The notes: generated by a model not told the origin, from the letters alone. A stretch of 64,000 nucleotides of DNA from Planctomycetota bacterium (GCA_016716265.1 JADJWQ010000006.1:1240001-1304000); one strand, 5' to 3'; numbered from the stretch's first letter, positions 17,581-27,674 are shown. Numbers and translations are program-made.

Positions 17581-20500
17581 GTGACCGAGAATGGCCCGCT
17601 GGCGGAACCTGTCCCGGGGCCTGACCCGAACTTCGATATGACCGGTCCGACGAAAGAGGGCGAACCGGGCGAAGACCCGCTGGAGGATTCGTTCCTCGAC
17701 CGGGCGCTCGACTCCGGCTTCGCCGCGGCGCGCGAATCCGCCAGACGCTCGTTCCCCAGCGTTCTGGACCTCGTCCAGGAACGCACCGGGGCCCGACCGT
17801 CGGTATGCCTGCGTGACGTCGACCCGGTCGGGTCGACGCCGATGCTCGTCCCGCTCGGGCCCGGCGATGCACGGTCGGCGGGCAAGTATGTCGTGCACGG
17901 GATCCTCGGCCACGGAGGAGTCGGCACCGTGCACCGCGGCCACGACCAGGACCTCGGTCGCGACGTGGCGATGAAGTTCCTGCACGCGAAGTACGCGAAC
18001 CAGCCCGCGATCCTGCAACGCTTCGTCGAGGAGGCGCAGATCGGTGGTCAGCTACAGCACCCCGGCATCGTGCCGGTCTACGAGCTCGGCATTGCGGGCG
18101 GGCGGCCGTTCTTCGCGATGAAGCTGGTCAAGGGCAAGACCCTGGCCAGGAAGCTCGCAGAGCGCTCGTCGCCTGCTGCGGACCGCCGCACGTTCCTGTC
18201 GATCTTCGAGGACGTGTGCCAGACGATGGCCTACGCGCACGCGCGCGGAGTCGTGCACCGCGACCTGAAGCCGGCCAACGTCATGATCGGCTCGTTCGGG
18301 GAGGTGCAGGTCGTCGACTGGGGCATGGGCAAGGTCCTGCACACCGGCGGCATCGCCGACGAGCAGCGCGCAGCCAACCTCCCATCGCAGCCCAGCGTCA
18401 TCGAGACGGTGCGGTCGCAGGGCGCGGGCACCCGGTCGCTGTTCGGATCGGTGATGGGCACGCCAGCCTACATGCCACCGGAGCAGGCGCGGGGCGACGT
18501 CGACCAGATGGACGAGCGCAGCGACGTCTTTGCACTCGGCGCGATCCTCTGCGAGATCCTGACCGGGCAGCCGCCGTACGTCGGCGACCAGGACCAACAG
18601 CTCGGCATGGCAGCGATGGCGAAGCTGGATGACGCGTACGCCCGTCTCCAGGCGTGCGGAGCCGATCCGGAGGTGGTCGAGCTCGCGACGCGGTGCCTGA
18701 TGCCGGCCCCCGCCACCCGGCCGCGCTCCGCGGAGGTCGTCGCCAAGGCCGTGCACGATTACCTGGCCACCGCAGAAGCGCGGGCCCACGACGCACGGGT
18801 GGAAGCCGCGGAGGCGCGGGTGCGCGCGACTGCGCTCAGACGCACCCAGAAGCTCGGCGCCATCCTGATGAGCGTGATCGCCGCCTGTCTGGCGGTGTCG
18901 CTGTGGTTCTGGCGGGACGCCAGCTCGCAGCGCGGTCTCGCCGTGCAGGCCGCGACGAACGAGAAGGCCGCGCGCGAGCTGGCGGACGCGCGCGCGACGC
19001 AGGCACGGGACAGCCTGGCGAAGTTCGACCGGCTGTCGCACGTCGTGCGGCTCGCCGCGGCGAAGGCTCGCGAACGGCAGCTCCATCCGGCCTGGCCGAG
19101 TCAGGCGGCCGCGATGCGAACCTGGCTGGAGGGTGAAGCCCGGGCCCTGCAGGAGGCGCTCCCCGAGCTGCATGCGACGCTCGCGCAGCTCGAAGCACGG
19201 GCGCTACCGCAGACTGCTGCCGAGCAGGAGGAGGCCAGGCGGACTCACCCGCGCGCGCTCGAGCTCGCGACACTCGAGAGCCGTCTCGTGGCGCTGCAGC
19301 GAGCCCGAGCGGTGCGCTCGGGCGCGAAACGCCCGGAGCCGTTCGACCTCGCCACGACGGAGCTCCCCGACACGGCTCGCGCGATCGACGAGCTGGCGAG
19401 GCCTCTGGTCGATCCGCATCGCACGGTGTTCGGACGCGAGGCCGAGGGTCTGGCGCTGGCGCGGCGCGCCGTCGCGCTGTCCCCGGCGCGCGGCGGACTC
19501 CTCGCGATGACCACCGAGACGCTCGCGTGGGCCCTGTTCGCGAACGGGCTCGACGACGACGCGATCGCGGAGAGCGCGGCCGCGCTCGCTGCCGCGAACG
19601 ACGTCCAGCGCCCCACTCTCGAGGTGAGGATCCGCGAGCTTCGGGCGGCGGTCGAGGCCGCGTCGGGACCCGACGGAGAGGCCCGCGTCGAGCAGCTCGC
19701 CGCGGAGGTCGCGGCGCTGCGCGTCGAGGTCGAGCGACGTCGGGTATGGCAGTTCGCCGATCCCGCCGACCGGTTCCTGCACGACACGCTGCGCGAGCTG
19801 ATCGCCGACATCGATGACTTCGCCCAGCGCGAGGTGATCGCGGTCAGGCGGCGTCTCGCCTGGGCCGAGCGCGTCGAGCAGCTGACGATCACGCGATACC
19901 GGGACCGCTGGAACGAGGCGCGGCTCGCGATCCTCGCCGCCGACGGCGTGACCGCGAGCAGGCTCTACGCCTCACCGCGCTTCGAGCTGACACCCCAGCT
20001 CGGCCTGGTTCCGATCGGGATGAACCCCAGGACGAAGCTCTGGGAGTTCTATCACCTGCGTTCGGCCTGGAACCCGGACGGGGACGAGGACCCGGCGGCG
20101 ATCGCGATTCCGACCCACGACGACACCGGCAGCATCGACGTGGACGGCCGTGGCGTGGTCTTCGTGCTGATCCCCGGTGGCGCGTTCCTGATGGGTGCGC
20201 AGGCGGACGACGAGGACGCACCCAACTTCGACCCGTCCGCCAGCAGGGACGAGGGCCCCGTGCGCAGGATCGAGCTCGCCCCGTACTTCCTCGCCCGGCA
20301 CGAACTGACGCAGGGTCAGTGGGCGCGGCTGGACGACGGCCGCTACCCGAGCTGGTACCAGGTCGGCAAGACGTACACCGGGATCCCGGTGCCGGTCGGC
20401 GACAGCCACCCGGTCGAGCAGGTGAGCTGGAACATGTGCACCGAGCTGCTCCGACAGCATGGCCTGCTCCTGCCGACCGAGGCGCAGTGGGAACGTGCCT

Positions 20501-20925
20501 GCCGTGGCGGCACGAGCTCGGCGTGGTCGACCGGACAGTCGGTGGAGAGCCTCGAGCGCTTTGCCAATGTCCTCGACCGGACCGGCCGGACCGTGGCTCC
20601 CGAATGGCCCGGCGGCGAGGCGTTCGACGACCACTTCAAGGGCCCGGCGCCGGTCGGTACCTTCGAGCCCAATCCGTTCGGCCTGTACGACGCGCATGGC
20701 AATGTGTGGGAGTGGTGTCGGGACCAGCGCGCCGGCTACGTGTTCACCCCCCGGCAGGTCGACGGGCTACGCGAGCCGTCGCCTCCGTATGCAGCTCGCA
20801 TCCAACGCGGCGGCAGCCACCAGGTCGCGGCGCGCTTCGCGCGCTCCGCGAGCCGTTCGAACCTCGACCCGGTGTTCCGCCGCCACGACCTCGGCGTTCG
20901 CCCGGCCAGGGCGATCAGACCGTAG
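17581..20925 (+). CDS. Transmembrane Ser/Thr kinase with C-terminal FGE-like domain
   Basis: 1114 residues from GTG 17581 (ATG 17638 is an alternative). The kinase domain is at about 101-400: glycine loop G-H-G-G-V-G, V-A-M-K, catalytic H226-R-D-L-K-P-A-N, metal site D-W-G instead of D-F-G, and G-T-P-A-Y-M-P-P-E-Q. A single membrane helix spans 425-444. A charged, coiled-coil-prone linker follows, with H-P-A-W-P, L-E-A-R-A-L-P, F-A-D-P-A-D and L-V-P-I-G-M-N-P blocks. From about 855 to the end is a sulfatase-modifying-factor fold (I-P-G-G-A-F-L-M-G, L-P-T-E-A-Q-W-E, G-N-V-W-E-W-C, R-G-G-S, L-G-V-R-P-A). The cysteine pair of true formylglycine-generating enzymes is absent near the R-G-G-S block, so this domain is probably a binding or sensing module outside the membrane. 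It follows a sigma-factor gene. Confidence 0.9.
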   Translation: MTENGPLAEPVPGPDPNFDMTGPTKEGEPGEDPLEDSFLDRALDSGFAAARESARRSFPSVLDLVQERTGARPSVCLRDVDPVGSTPMLVPLGPGDARSAGKYVVHGILGHGGVGTVHRGHDQDLGRDVAMKFLHAKYANQPAILQRFVEEAQIGGQLQHPGIVPVYELGIAGGRPFFAMKLVKGKTLARKLAERSSPAADRRTFLSIFEDVCQTMAYAHARGVVHRDLKPANVMIGSFGEVQVVDWGMGKVLHTGGIADEQRAANLPSQPSVIETVRSQGAGTRSLFGSVMGTPAYMPPEQARGDVDQMDERSDVFALGAILCEILTGQPPYVGDQDQQLGMAAMAKLDDAYARLQACGADPEVVELATRCLMPAPATRPRSAEVVAKAVHDYLATAEARAHDARVEAAEARVRATALRRTQKLGAILMSVIAACLAVSLWFWRDASSQRGLAVQAATNEKAARELADARATQARDSLAKFDRLSHVVRLAAAKARERQLHPAWPSQAAAMRTWLEGEARALQEALPELHATLAQLEARALPQTAAEQEEARRTHPRALELATLESRLVALQRARAVRSGAKRPEPFDLATTELPDTARAIDELARPLVDPHRTVFGREAEGLALARRAVALSPARGGLLAMTTETLAWALFANGLDDDAIAESAAALAAANDVQRPTLEVRIRELRAAVEAASGPDGEARVEQLAAEVAALRVEVERRRVWQFADPADRFLHDTLRELIADIDDFAQREVIAVRRRLAWAERVEQLTITRYRDRWNEARLAILAADGVTASRLYASPRFELTPQLGLVPIGMNPRTKLWEFYHLRSAWNPDGDEDPAAIAIPTHDDTGSIDVDGRGVVFVLIPGGAFLMGAQADDEDAPNFDPSASRDEGPVRRIELAPYFLARHELTQGQWARLDDGRYPSWYQVGKTYTGIPVPVGDSHPVEQVSWNMCTELLRQHGLLLPTEAQWERACRGGTSSAWSTGQSVESLERFANVLDRTGRTVAPEWPGGEAFDDHFKGPAPVGTFEPNPFGLYDAHGNVWEWCRDQRAGYVFTPRQVDGLREPSPPYAARIQRGGSHQVAARFARSASRSNLDPVFRRHDLGVRPARAIRP

Positions 20926-20926
20926 G

Positions 20927-23039
20927 TCATGATGCTCCACTCTCGTTTTCGGACGTAAGTCGTGTATCTGCGTCGAAGAGCCCGCGCTGATTCTCCGGCC
21001 ATCCCCCTCTAGGCAATCGACCGGTCGCCTTGAGGATCCCCAAGACACGCTGGACGCGCTCGGATTCAAGCTGTGCACGGCTCACGCGCCACGGCGCGAA
21101 CCGGCTCGCCTGATTTCGGTCGATGATCCCGCGTTCTGCCAACGTGACGATGCCGCTATGCCCGACACCCAGGTATCGCATTGCCTGACTCATGGTGAGC
21201 ACGCCCTCGGTGCGTCCCGGCTCCAATCGTATGTGATGCAGGCGACGATAGTCGCGCACTCGGTCACGTGTCCAGCGTAGACCTCCCGGAGTGGTGGTCC
21301 GCCGCATGTTCAGGACGCGTGCCATCTCGGCATCAGATAGTGTCTCCGCGAGCGTGCGAACCAGCGCTTCCAACGACGAGTTGGACTGGCCCGAGCTGCC
21401 GCGCGTTCGTCTCTGCACCGTGAAACGGGTGTGGGCACCGCCCTGCCAGTGCACGGTGACCTCGAGTTCCTGACCGTCGCCCGACGATCTCACGAGCACT
21501 TCGCGGATCGCCGCGCGCAGGACGTTCTTGCGCAGTCTGGCGTCCGCTGCAGGGTGCTTCCACAGGGTCGGGAAGTCGCTGGCGAGTTCACGGAGTTGGC
21601 GCTCCTGATCCATGGACAGCTTCGAGACTTCGGCGCGACAGGTTTCGAGCCGCTCCTCGGCTCGCCGCACCTCCGCCAGCCGCTCGTTCCATCGCCGCTC
21701 CAACGTATCGGCAACCAGGCGGTTCTGCGGGTCACACTGGTCATACTGAGCAAAAGCACGATCTGCCGCGTAGCGTGCCGCCTCGAGCTCCAGCTCCGCG
21801 TGGCGACCGCGCTCCGCGAGCTGCTGCTCCACATCGCGGGCAGCGAGCAACGCTGCCTCGACCGCGAGTGGTTCGACCGCCCGACAGAGTTCCTCCACAA
21901 CTCGCTGATCGATCCGCTGCGACCCGAAGGCGAGGCATCGTTTGCTGCCCTTCTCGTGGCCGCCATCGCAGAAGTAGATCGCGTTCCGCGGCTTGTAGCC
22001 GACGTAGATCTTCCCGCCGCACTGCCCACACCGGAGCAGTCCGGAGAGAAGCGCCAGACCTTCACGTGCGACCTGGGACTTTGCTGCATGGCCCACCGGA
22101 CATGATTCTTGCCGATCTTCCGCAGGTTCGCCAGCAGTCGGTCCCATGTGATGTAGGCGGCATGATGATCGTGAAGACAGACCTTGCTCTGGTCGACCGG
22201 GCGGGGCTCGGTCTCGCGCTTGACGAGCCGCCCGTCGACGAAGTCCACCACCGTGGCCCGCCGTCCGTAGACGTAGCAACCTGCATAGATCGGATGCTTG
22301 AGCAGCTTGCGCAGCGTTTTCGAGGTCGGGATCTTCCATTGGGTGGACGCCGAGCGACGCATGGGCTTGACAGGAAGGCGATATCCTGATCTCGGTACCA
22401 CATGGCCAACTGGCGAATGCTGCTGCTGCGGTCGAACTGATCGAACATGAGTCGGATAGCGGCCTGCACACGCTGATCCGGGTCCATGACGATGTCGTCG
22501 CCGTCGTAGACGTAGCCAGCGGGCAAGTTGATGCGGAGTTCCCCGCGCGCGGCCTTCGATTCCAGGCCTCCCTGCAGTCGCCGCCGCAGGATGGTCAACT
22601 CCAGCTCCGACATGGTGCCCTTGATGCCCATGACCAACCGATCGTTGGGCGCAGTGAGGTCGTAGACCTGATCGAGATCGGCGATGAGCGTGCCGAAGTA
22701 GGCGCACAATTCGAAGAGGTGCGCCCAGTCCTTCGAGTTGCGCGAGAGCCGCGAAGCGTCAATGCACAGCACGATGCCGACCTCACGCATGGCGACCATG
22801 GACAGCAGTCGTTGGAATCCGGGCCGCTCGGCGTAGCCAGCTGCAGAGACGCCGAGGTCTTCGTCGATCACGAGCGGCTGCGACCAGCCTATGGCGATCG
22901 CCCGTTGCTGAAGATCGCGCTGCAGCCTGGCGCTCTCGCCAGAGATCCTGACCTGGGAAGGCGACGATTGCCGGACGTAGACGACAGCCTTGCGGGCGCG
23001 GTGTTCGTCGCGGATGGGCGCCGGGTACTCAACGGTCAT
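20927..23039 (-). pseudogene. Large serine recombinase, two frameshifts
   Basis: The resolvase domain starts at ATG 23039: V-V-Y-V-R-Q-S-S (nucleophile serine region), then C-I-D-A-S-R-L-S-R-N and G-T-M-S-E-L-E. The frame breaks near 22380, after the R-D-Q-D-I segment; the recombinase domain continues in a second frame (K-H-P-I-Y-A-G-C-Y-V-Y-G) to about 22085. A third frame carries the zinc-ribbon C-G-Q-C-G-G-K, a coiled coil and a C-terminal DNA-binding region to 20927. Both breaks are in the same direction and each can be repaired by one inserted base. Intact members cut and rejoin DNA to move such elements. Either the gene is dead or the assembly has two single-base omissions. Confidence 0.8.
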
Positions 23040-23211
23040 CGCCGGCCTCCGAATCGTCCTCGTCGTGCCGCAGTGCTCTGCGAAGAAGGGATGCGATCGC
23101 ATGGAGGATCTCGTCTCGCCACTGAGGAGGGAACTCGAGCTGCTCCTCCTCGTGGGTCTCCTGGGGCTCCGGAGGAAACAGCCAGGGCGTCGCGTCGACC
23201 ATGGGCGCCAT
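23029..23211 (-). CDS. Small acidic protein of the recombinase element
   Basis: 60 residues with balanced, protein-like composition: a W-L-F-P-P-E-P start, a long glutamate run (T-H-E-E-E-Q-L-E-F) and a helix W-R-D-E-I-L-H-A-I-A-S-L-L-R-R-A. The frame stays open upstream through an arginine/proline stretch, so the start could be earlier. Its stop overlaps the recombinase start by 11 bp, so the two are probably translationally coupled. It overlaps the DUF5372-like frame in a different phase. Small orphan frames in this position often accompany this recombinase type (from memory of similar cassettes, not checked). Function unknown. Confidence 0.5.
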   Translation of the reverse strand: MAPMVDATPWLFPPEPQETHEEEQLEFPPQWRDEILHAIASLLRRALRHDEDDSEAGDDR

Positions 23212-23710
23212 CTTCGGAGGGCGCGCTCGTCGCTGACGCGGCGAGATTGCCGGGCTGGCTCCGGTTCGCGTCGATGAGGAGCCATCTCACCTCGAGCAAG
23301 GCCCATACGTCGACGCGAGGCGACTCGATGAGTCGAAAGCGAGCAACGTCCGCGCTGACCATCCACGCGGGCACCGCCATGCGACGTGCGGGCAGTTCGA
23401 CGAGGTAGGCCGCGGGCGGTCCTTCGCGGAATCGGAGGACGGGCAACGACTGCCCCGCCAGCGGATGGAACGGATACCGGATCGTGATGAACTGGCCACT
23501 GGCAGCTTGCGCCAGGGTCTTCCACCCGTAGCGGGTCTCGCCGGCGACCGGCCCGCCATGCTGGCTCCGGCGGTGAGCTGTCCCGCCCGAGCGGCGCTGC
23601 CTCGGCGTGTCCTCACCGGGTGATCTGCCGCCTCGGCCGGGCGCAGGAAGAACGACGGTCCCCCGGTCGGACGCGTGGCGCGGGTGAGGACGGCGTTCGA
23701 AGCCGCGCAC
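23036..23710 (-). CDS. DUF5372-like protein of the recombinase element
   Basis: The conserved-looking core is about 23230-23560: F-I-T-I-R-Y-P-F-H-P-L-A-G-Q, then V-E-L-P-A-R-R-M-A-V-P-A-W-M-V, and D-V-W-A-L-L-E-V-R. The pattern Y-P-F-H-P-L-x-G followed by a W-x-x motif resembles DUF5372 proteins found beside transposases and recombinases. Residues before (from GTG 23710) and after the core look like translated non-coding DNA. The true start is therefore uncertain, and the real stop may be earlier if a frameshift has joined it to the 60-residue frame. It is a good candidate for a partly decayed gene, consistent with the broken recombinase downstream. Confidence 0.45.
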   Translation of the reverse strand: MRGFERRPHPRHASDRGTVVLPAPGRGGRSPGEDTPRQRRSGGTAHRRSQHGGPVAGETRYGWKTLAQAASGQFITIRYPFHPLAGQSLPVLRFREGPPAAYLVELPARRMAVPAWMVSADVARFRLIESPRVDVWALLEVRWLLIDANRSQPGNLAASATSAPSEDGAHGRRDALAVSSGAPGDPRGGAARVPSSVARRDPPCDRIPSSQSTAARRGRFGGRR

Positions 23711-23876
23711 CGCGAATCGCCCGGCAGGACCGCTGGTCGGAAACTCGCCGTCGCCAGCCGAGGCGCGCCCGGCCCGCCGCCACGACGCGCAGATCGCGAG
23801 GCGACCGACCCTGCGCCTCCGTGGCGCCTCGCCCCTCCCCCATGACAGCGCCGGCCCGCCCCGCTACGACGCGACG

Positions 23877-26800
23877 GTGACCACGCTCGACGCCGAGCCC
23901 CTCGCCGCCTTCCACCCGACGCTCGCCGCCTGGTTCCAGGAGCGGCTCGGCGCGCCGAGCGCGCCGCAGCGGCTCGGTTGGCCGGCGATCGCGACCGGCG
24001 AGCACACGCTGATCGCGGCGCCGACCGGCACCGGCAAGACACTCGCGGCATTCCTGTGTGCGCTCGACCGGCTGCTGCACCAGGGCGACGCGCTCGAGGA
24101 CCGGACCGCGGTGCTGTACGTGTCGCCGCTGAAGGCGCTCGGCAACGACGTGCAGAAGAACCTGCTCGCGCCGCTCGCCGAATTGCGCGAGCGCGATCCG
24201 TCGCTGCCCGACGTGCGCGTCCTGGTGCGCAGTGGCGACACGCCGCAGCCCGAGCGCCAGCGCATGCTGCGGACGCCACCGCACGTGCTGGTGACGACGC
24301 CGGAGTCGCTCTACGTGCTGCTGACGAGCCGCGGCGGCCTCGACCTGCTGGCCGGCGTCGGCACCGTGATCGTCGACGAGATCCACGCGCTCTGCCCCGA
24401 CAAGCGCGGCTCGCACCTCGCATTGAGCCTCGAGCGGCTCGCGGCCCACTGCGGGGAGTTCCAGCGCATCGGGCTGTCAGCGACGCAGAAGCCGCTCCAC
24501 CGGGTCGCCGAGTTCCTCGTCGGCGACGGGCGCACCTGCCGGGTGGTCGACGCCGGCCACATGCGCGAGCTCGACCTGCGGATCGAGGTCCCGCGCGTGC
24601 CGCTGTCGGCGGTGTGCTCGGAGGACCACTGGAACGACATCCAGGAGCACGTCGTCGCGATGATCCGCGAGCACCGCACGACGCTCGTGTTCACCAACAC
24701 GCGCAAGCTCGCCGAGCGGTTCGCGCGGCGGCTCGCCGACGTGCTCGGCGACCGACACGTCACCTCGCACCACGGCAGCCTGAGCCGCGAGCGCCGGCTC
24801 GACGCCGAGCAGCGGCTGAAGCGCGGCGAGCTGAAGGCGCTGGTCGCGACCGCGTCGCTCGAGCTCGGCATCGACATCGGCGACGTCGACCTCGTCGTGC
24901 AGCTCGGCGCGACCGCCTCGATCGCGCAGCTCCTGCAGCGCGTCGGCCGCGCCGGGCACGGCGCCGGCCGCCTGCCGAAGGGGCGCGTGTTCCCGCTGAC
25001 GATCGACGAGCTGCTGACGGTCTCCGCGACCTGCGACGCGATCCGCCGCGGCGAGCTCGACGCGCTGCGCGTCCCCCGGGCGCCGCTCGACATCCTCGCG
25101 CAGCAGATCGTCGCGGCCTGCGTGCAGCGCACCTGGCGTACCGACGAGCTGTTCGAGTGCCTGCGGCGCGCGGCGCCGTACCGCGAGCTCTCGCGCGCCG
25201 ACTTCGACGCCGTCGTCGCGCTGCACGCCGGCGGCCGGCTCGCGCTCCTGCACCGCGACGGCGTCGGCGACCGCCTGCTACAGACCAAGCGCGCGCGGCT
25301 GCCGGCGATCACCGGCGGCGGCGCGATCCCCGACACCGCGCAGTACGAGGTCGTGCTCGACCCCGACGGCGTGCGTGTCGGCGCGGTCGACGAGGACTTC
25401 GCGATCGAGTCGACGCTCGGCGACGTGTTCCAGCTCGGCAATGCATCGTGGCGGGTCGAGAAGATCGAGCCCGGCCGGCTGCGCGTCAGCGACGCCCGCG
25501 GGGTGCCGCCGTCGATGCCGTTCTGGTTCGGCGAGGCGCCGGCGCGGAGCGCCGAGCTGTGCGCGGCGCTCGACCGCGTGCGCGAGCACGGCGAGTCGCA
25601 ACCGTGGCTGCGCGAGCGCCTCGCACCGTGCGACAACGCGGTCGTCGAGCAGGTCGCCGAGTATCTCGTCAATGCGCGCGAGGACCTCGGCTGCGTGCCG
25701 ACCCGCCGGCGGCTGGTCCTCGAGCGCTTCCTCGACGAGTCCGGCGGCGCGCAGCTCGTGCTGCACGCGCCGTTCGGCATGCGCATCAACCGCGCGTTCG
25801 GCCTCGCATTGCGCAAGCGCTTCTGCCGCGGCTTCGGCTTCGAGCTGCAGGCGGCCGCCAACGAGGAGGCGATCGTGCTGAGCCTCGGGCCGATGCACTC
25901 GTTCCCGCTCGACGAGGTTTTCGACTACCTGCATCCGGAGACCGCGCGCGGCGTGCTCGTGCAGGCGGTGCTCGCGACGCCGATGTTCCAGACGCGCTGG
26001 CGCTGGAACGTCTCGCGCGCGCTGGTCGTGCCGCGCCAGAGCGGCGGCCGGCGCGTGCCCGCACAGCTGCTCAGGATGCGCGCCGACGACGCGCTCGCCG
26101 CCGCGTTCCCCGAGGTCGTCGCGTGCGGCGAGAACCTGCCGCCCGGCGACCTGCCGGTGCCCATGGACCATCCGCTCGTGCGGCAGACGATCGACGACTG
26201 CCTGACCGAGGCGATGGACGTCGAGGGCTTCCTCGCCGTCCTGCGCGGCCTGCGCGACGGCTCGATCGAGCGCGTCGCCGTCGACCGGCCGACGCCGTCG
26301 CGGCTGTGCGCGAGCATCCTCAATGCGAAGCCGTACCAGTTCCTCGACGACGCTCCGCTCGAGGAGCGGCGCACGCAGGCGGTCATTTCGCGGCGCGGTG
26401 GCGGAGCCGAGCTGCATGGCGAGCTCGGTGCGCTCGACCCGGACGCGATCGCGCGCGTCCGCGAGCAGGCCTGGCCCGCGCCGGTCGACGCCGAGGAGCT
26501 GCACGAGGCATTGACGTGGATGGGCTTCGCCAGCACCGCGGAAGTCGAGCGGTCGGGCTGGCAGGCGTTCGCCGACGAGCTCGTGGCGGCCTGCCGCGCG
26601 CAGTGGGAGGGCGGGCGGCTGTTCGCGGTGGAGGCGCCGCGCGATCCGGTAGCGGTGTGGCGCGGGCGGCTCGAGGCGCTCGGACCGACCATCGTCGACG
26701 AGGCCGACCGCTCCGCTCTACTGGCGCTGCAGGCCGAGGGCGTCGCGCTGCAGGTGCGCTTCGACGGGCGGGACGGCTGGTGCCACCGGCGATTGCTGGC

Positions 26801-27674
26801 ACGCATCCACCGCGAGACGGTCGAGCGGCTGCGGGCGGCGATCCAGCCGGTCACCCAGGCGGCGTACGAGCGGTTCGTCGAGCATTGGCAGCACACGGCT
26901 CCGGGCACGCTGCTGGAGGGGCCGGCGGGCGTCGCGCAGGTCGTCGAGCAGCTGTCCGGCCTCGCGTTCCCCGCGCCGGGCTGGGAGGGCGAGCTGCGCC
27001 GGCGGCTCGCCAAGTACCGCAGCCACTGGATCGACCAGCTCACGGTCTCCGGCGAGATCGCCTGGCTCCGGCTGTGGGGCTCGGGGGCCGCGGCCGGCGG
27101 CGGCTCGCTGCGCCGGACGCCATTGAGCCTCGTTCCGCGCCAGCACCTCGATGGCTGGCTCGCGTGGCGCGACGCGCCGGCGACTTCCGACCTGGGCGGC
27201 CCCGCCACCGCGCTGCTGGACCTGCTCCGCGCGCGTGGCGCGCTGTTCCCGCTCGACGTCCAGCGGCAGGCGCGGCTGCTGCCGAGCCAGTTCGAGGAGG
27301 CCCTCGCGGAGCTCATCGCCCGCGGGCTCGCGACGGTCGATTCGTTCGCCGCATTGCGCGCATTGACGGTCGCGCCGAGCCGCCGCCATCCCGATGCGCT
27401 CGGCTTCGGCATCGGTCGGATCGCGCTGCTGCCCGAGCCGGCGAGCACCCCGGACGTCGACTTCGCGCTCGACCGCCTGCTCGCCCGCCGCGGCGTGTTG
27501 TTCCATGCCGCCATCCGCGACGAGCCCTGCGGCGCACCCTGGCGCCTCCTGCTCCGCGCGGCCCGCGCGCGCGAGCTCGCCGGCACGCTGCGCGGCGGCT
27601 ACTTCGTCGCCGGCGTCCGCGGCGAGCAGTTCGCGCTGCCCGAGGCGATCCCGGCGCTGCGCGCGCAGCGGTGA
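23877..27674 (+). CDS. lhr: Lhr-type ATP-dependent DNA/RNA helicase
   Basis: 1265 residues from GTG 23877. RecA-like domain 1 has Walker A P-T-G-T-G-K54-T, T-T-P-E-S-L, D167-E-I-H170 and L-S-A-T. Domain 2 has F-T-N-T-R, S-H-H-G-S-L-S and the arginine-finger region L-L-Q-R-V-G-R-A-G-H. The winged-helix and beta-bundle region typical of the Lhr core follows (L-T-I-D-E-L-L-T, then F-G-E-A-P-A-R). About 400 residues extend beyond the core, as in the long Lhr form, though shorter than the roughly 1500-residue enterobacterial protein. Lhr helicases unwind DNA and DNA-RNA hybrids and belong to repair pathways. A TACGAC box lies 6 nt before the GTG, a weak match to the leaderless pattern. No nuclease or ligase partner is adjacent. 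Confidence 0.93.
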   Translation: MTTLDAEPLAAFHPTLAAWFQERLGAPSAPQRLGWPAIATGEHTLIAAPTGTGKTLAAFLCALDRLLHQGDALEDRTAVLYVSPLKALGNDVQKNLLAPLAELRERDPSLPDVRVLVRSGDTPQPERQRMLRTPPHVLVTTPESLYVLLTSRGGLDLLAGVGTVIVDEIHALCPDKRGSHLALSLERLAAHCGEFQRIGLSATQKPLHRVAEFLVGDGRTCRVVDAGHMRELDLRIEVPRVPLSAVCSEDHWNDIQEHVVAMIREHRTTLVFTNTRKLAERFARRLADVLGDRHVTSHHGSLSRERRLDAEQRLKRGELKALVATASLELGIDIGDVDLVVQLGATASIAQLLQRVGRAGHGAGRLPKGRVFPLTIDELLTVSATCDAIRRGELDALRVPRAPLDILAQQIVAACVQRTWRTDELFECLRRAAPYRELSRADFDAVVALHAGGRLALLHRDGVGDRLLQTKRARLPAITGGGAIPDTAQYEVVLDPDGVRVGAVDEDFAIESTLGDVFQLGNASWRVEKIEPGRLRVSDARGVPPSMPFWFGEAPARSAELCAALDRVREHGESQPWLRERLAPCDNAVVEQVAEYLVNAREDLGCVPTRRRLVLERFLDESGGAQLVLHAPFGMRINRAFGLALRKRFCRGFGFELQAAANEEAIVLSLGPMHSFPLDEVFDYLHPETARGVLVQAVLATPMFQTRWRWNVSRALVVPRQSGGRRVPAQLLRMRADDALAAAFPEVVACGENLPPGDLPVPMDHPLVRQTIDDCLTEAMDVEGFLAVLRGLRDGSIERVAVDRPTPSRLCASILNAKPYQFLDDAPLEERRTQAVISRRGGGAELHGELGALDPDAIARVREQAWPAPVDAEELHEALTWMGFASTAEVERSGWQAFADELVAACRAQWEGGRLFAVEAPRDPVAVWRGRLEALGPTIVDEADRSALLALQAEGVALQVRFDGRDGWCHRRLLARIHRETVERLRAAIQPVTQAAYERFVEHWQHTAPGTLLEGPAGVAQVVEQLSGLAFPAPGWEGELRRRLAKYRSHWIDQLTVSGEIAWLRLWGSGAAAGGGSLRRTPLSLVPRQHLDGWLAWRDAPATSDLGGPATALLDLLRARGALFPLDVQRQARLLPSQFEEALAELIARGLATVDSFAALRALTVAPSRRHPDALGFGIGRIALLPEPASTPDVDFALDRLLARRGVLFHAAIRDEPCGAPWRLLLRAARARELAGTLRGGYFVAGVRGEQFALPEAIPALRAQR

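Larger units (their letters stand above)
20927..23710 (-). mobile_element. Degenerate serine-recombinase element
   Basis: A leftward cassette of three overlapping frames: a DUF5372-like protein, a 60-residue acidic protein and a frameshifted large serine recombinase. GC is visibly lower than on either side (many A/T-rich codons in 20930-23300). The recombinase stop lies one base beyond the stop of the kinase gene, so the left boundary must be at or very near 20926. The right boundary is somewhere between about 23550 and 23800. I could not find terminal repeats or a target duplication by eye, so the limits are approximate. Confidence 0.6.

Noticed and set aside
17581..20925. Formylglycine-generating activity for the FGE-like kinase tail
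   Set aside because: The required cysteine pair is missing, so only the fold is supported.
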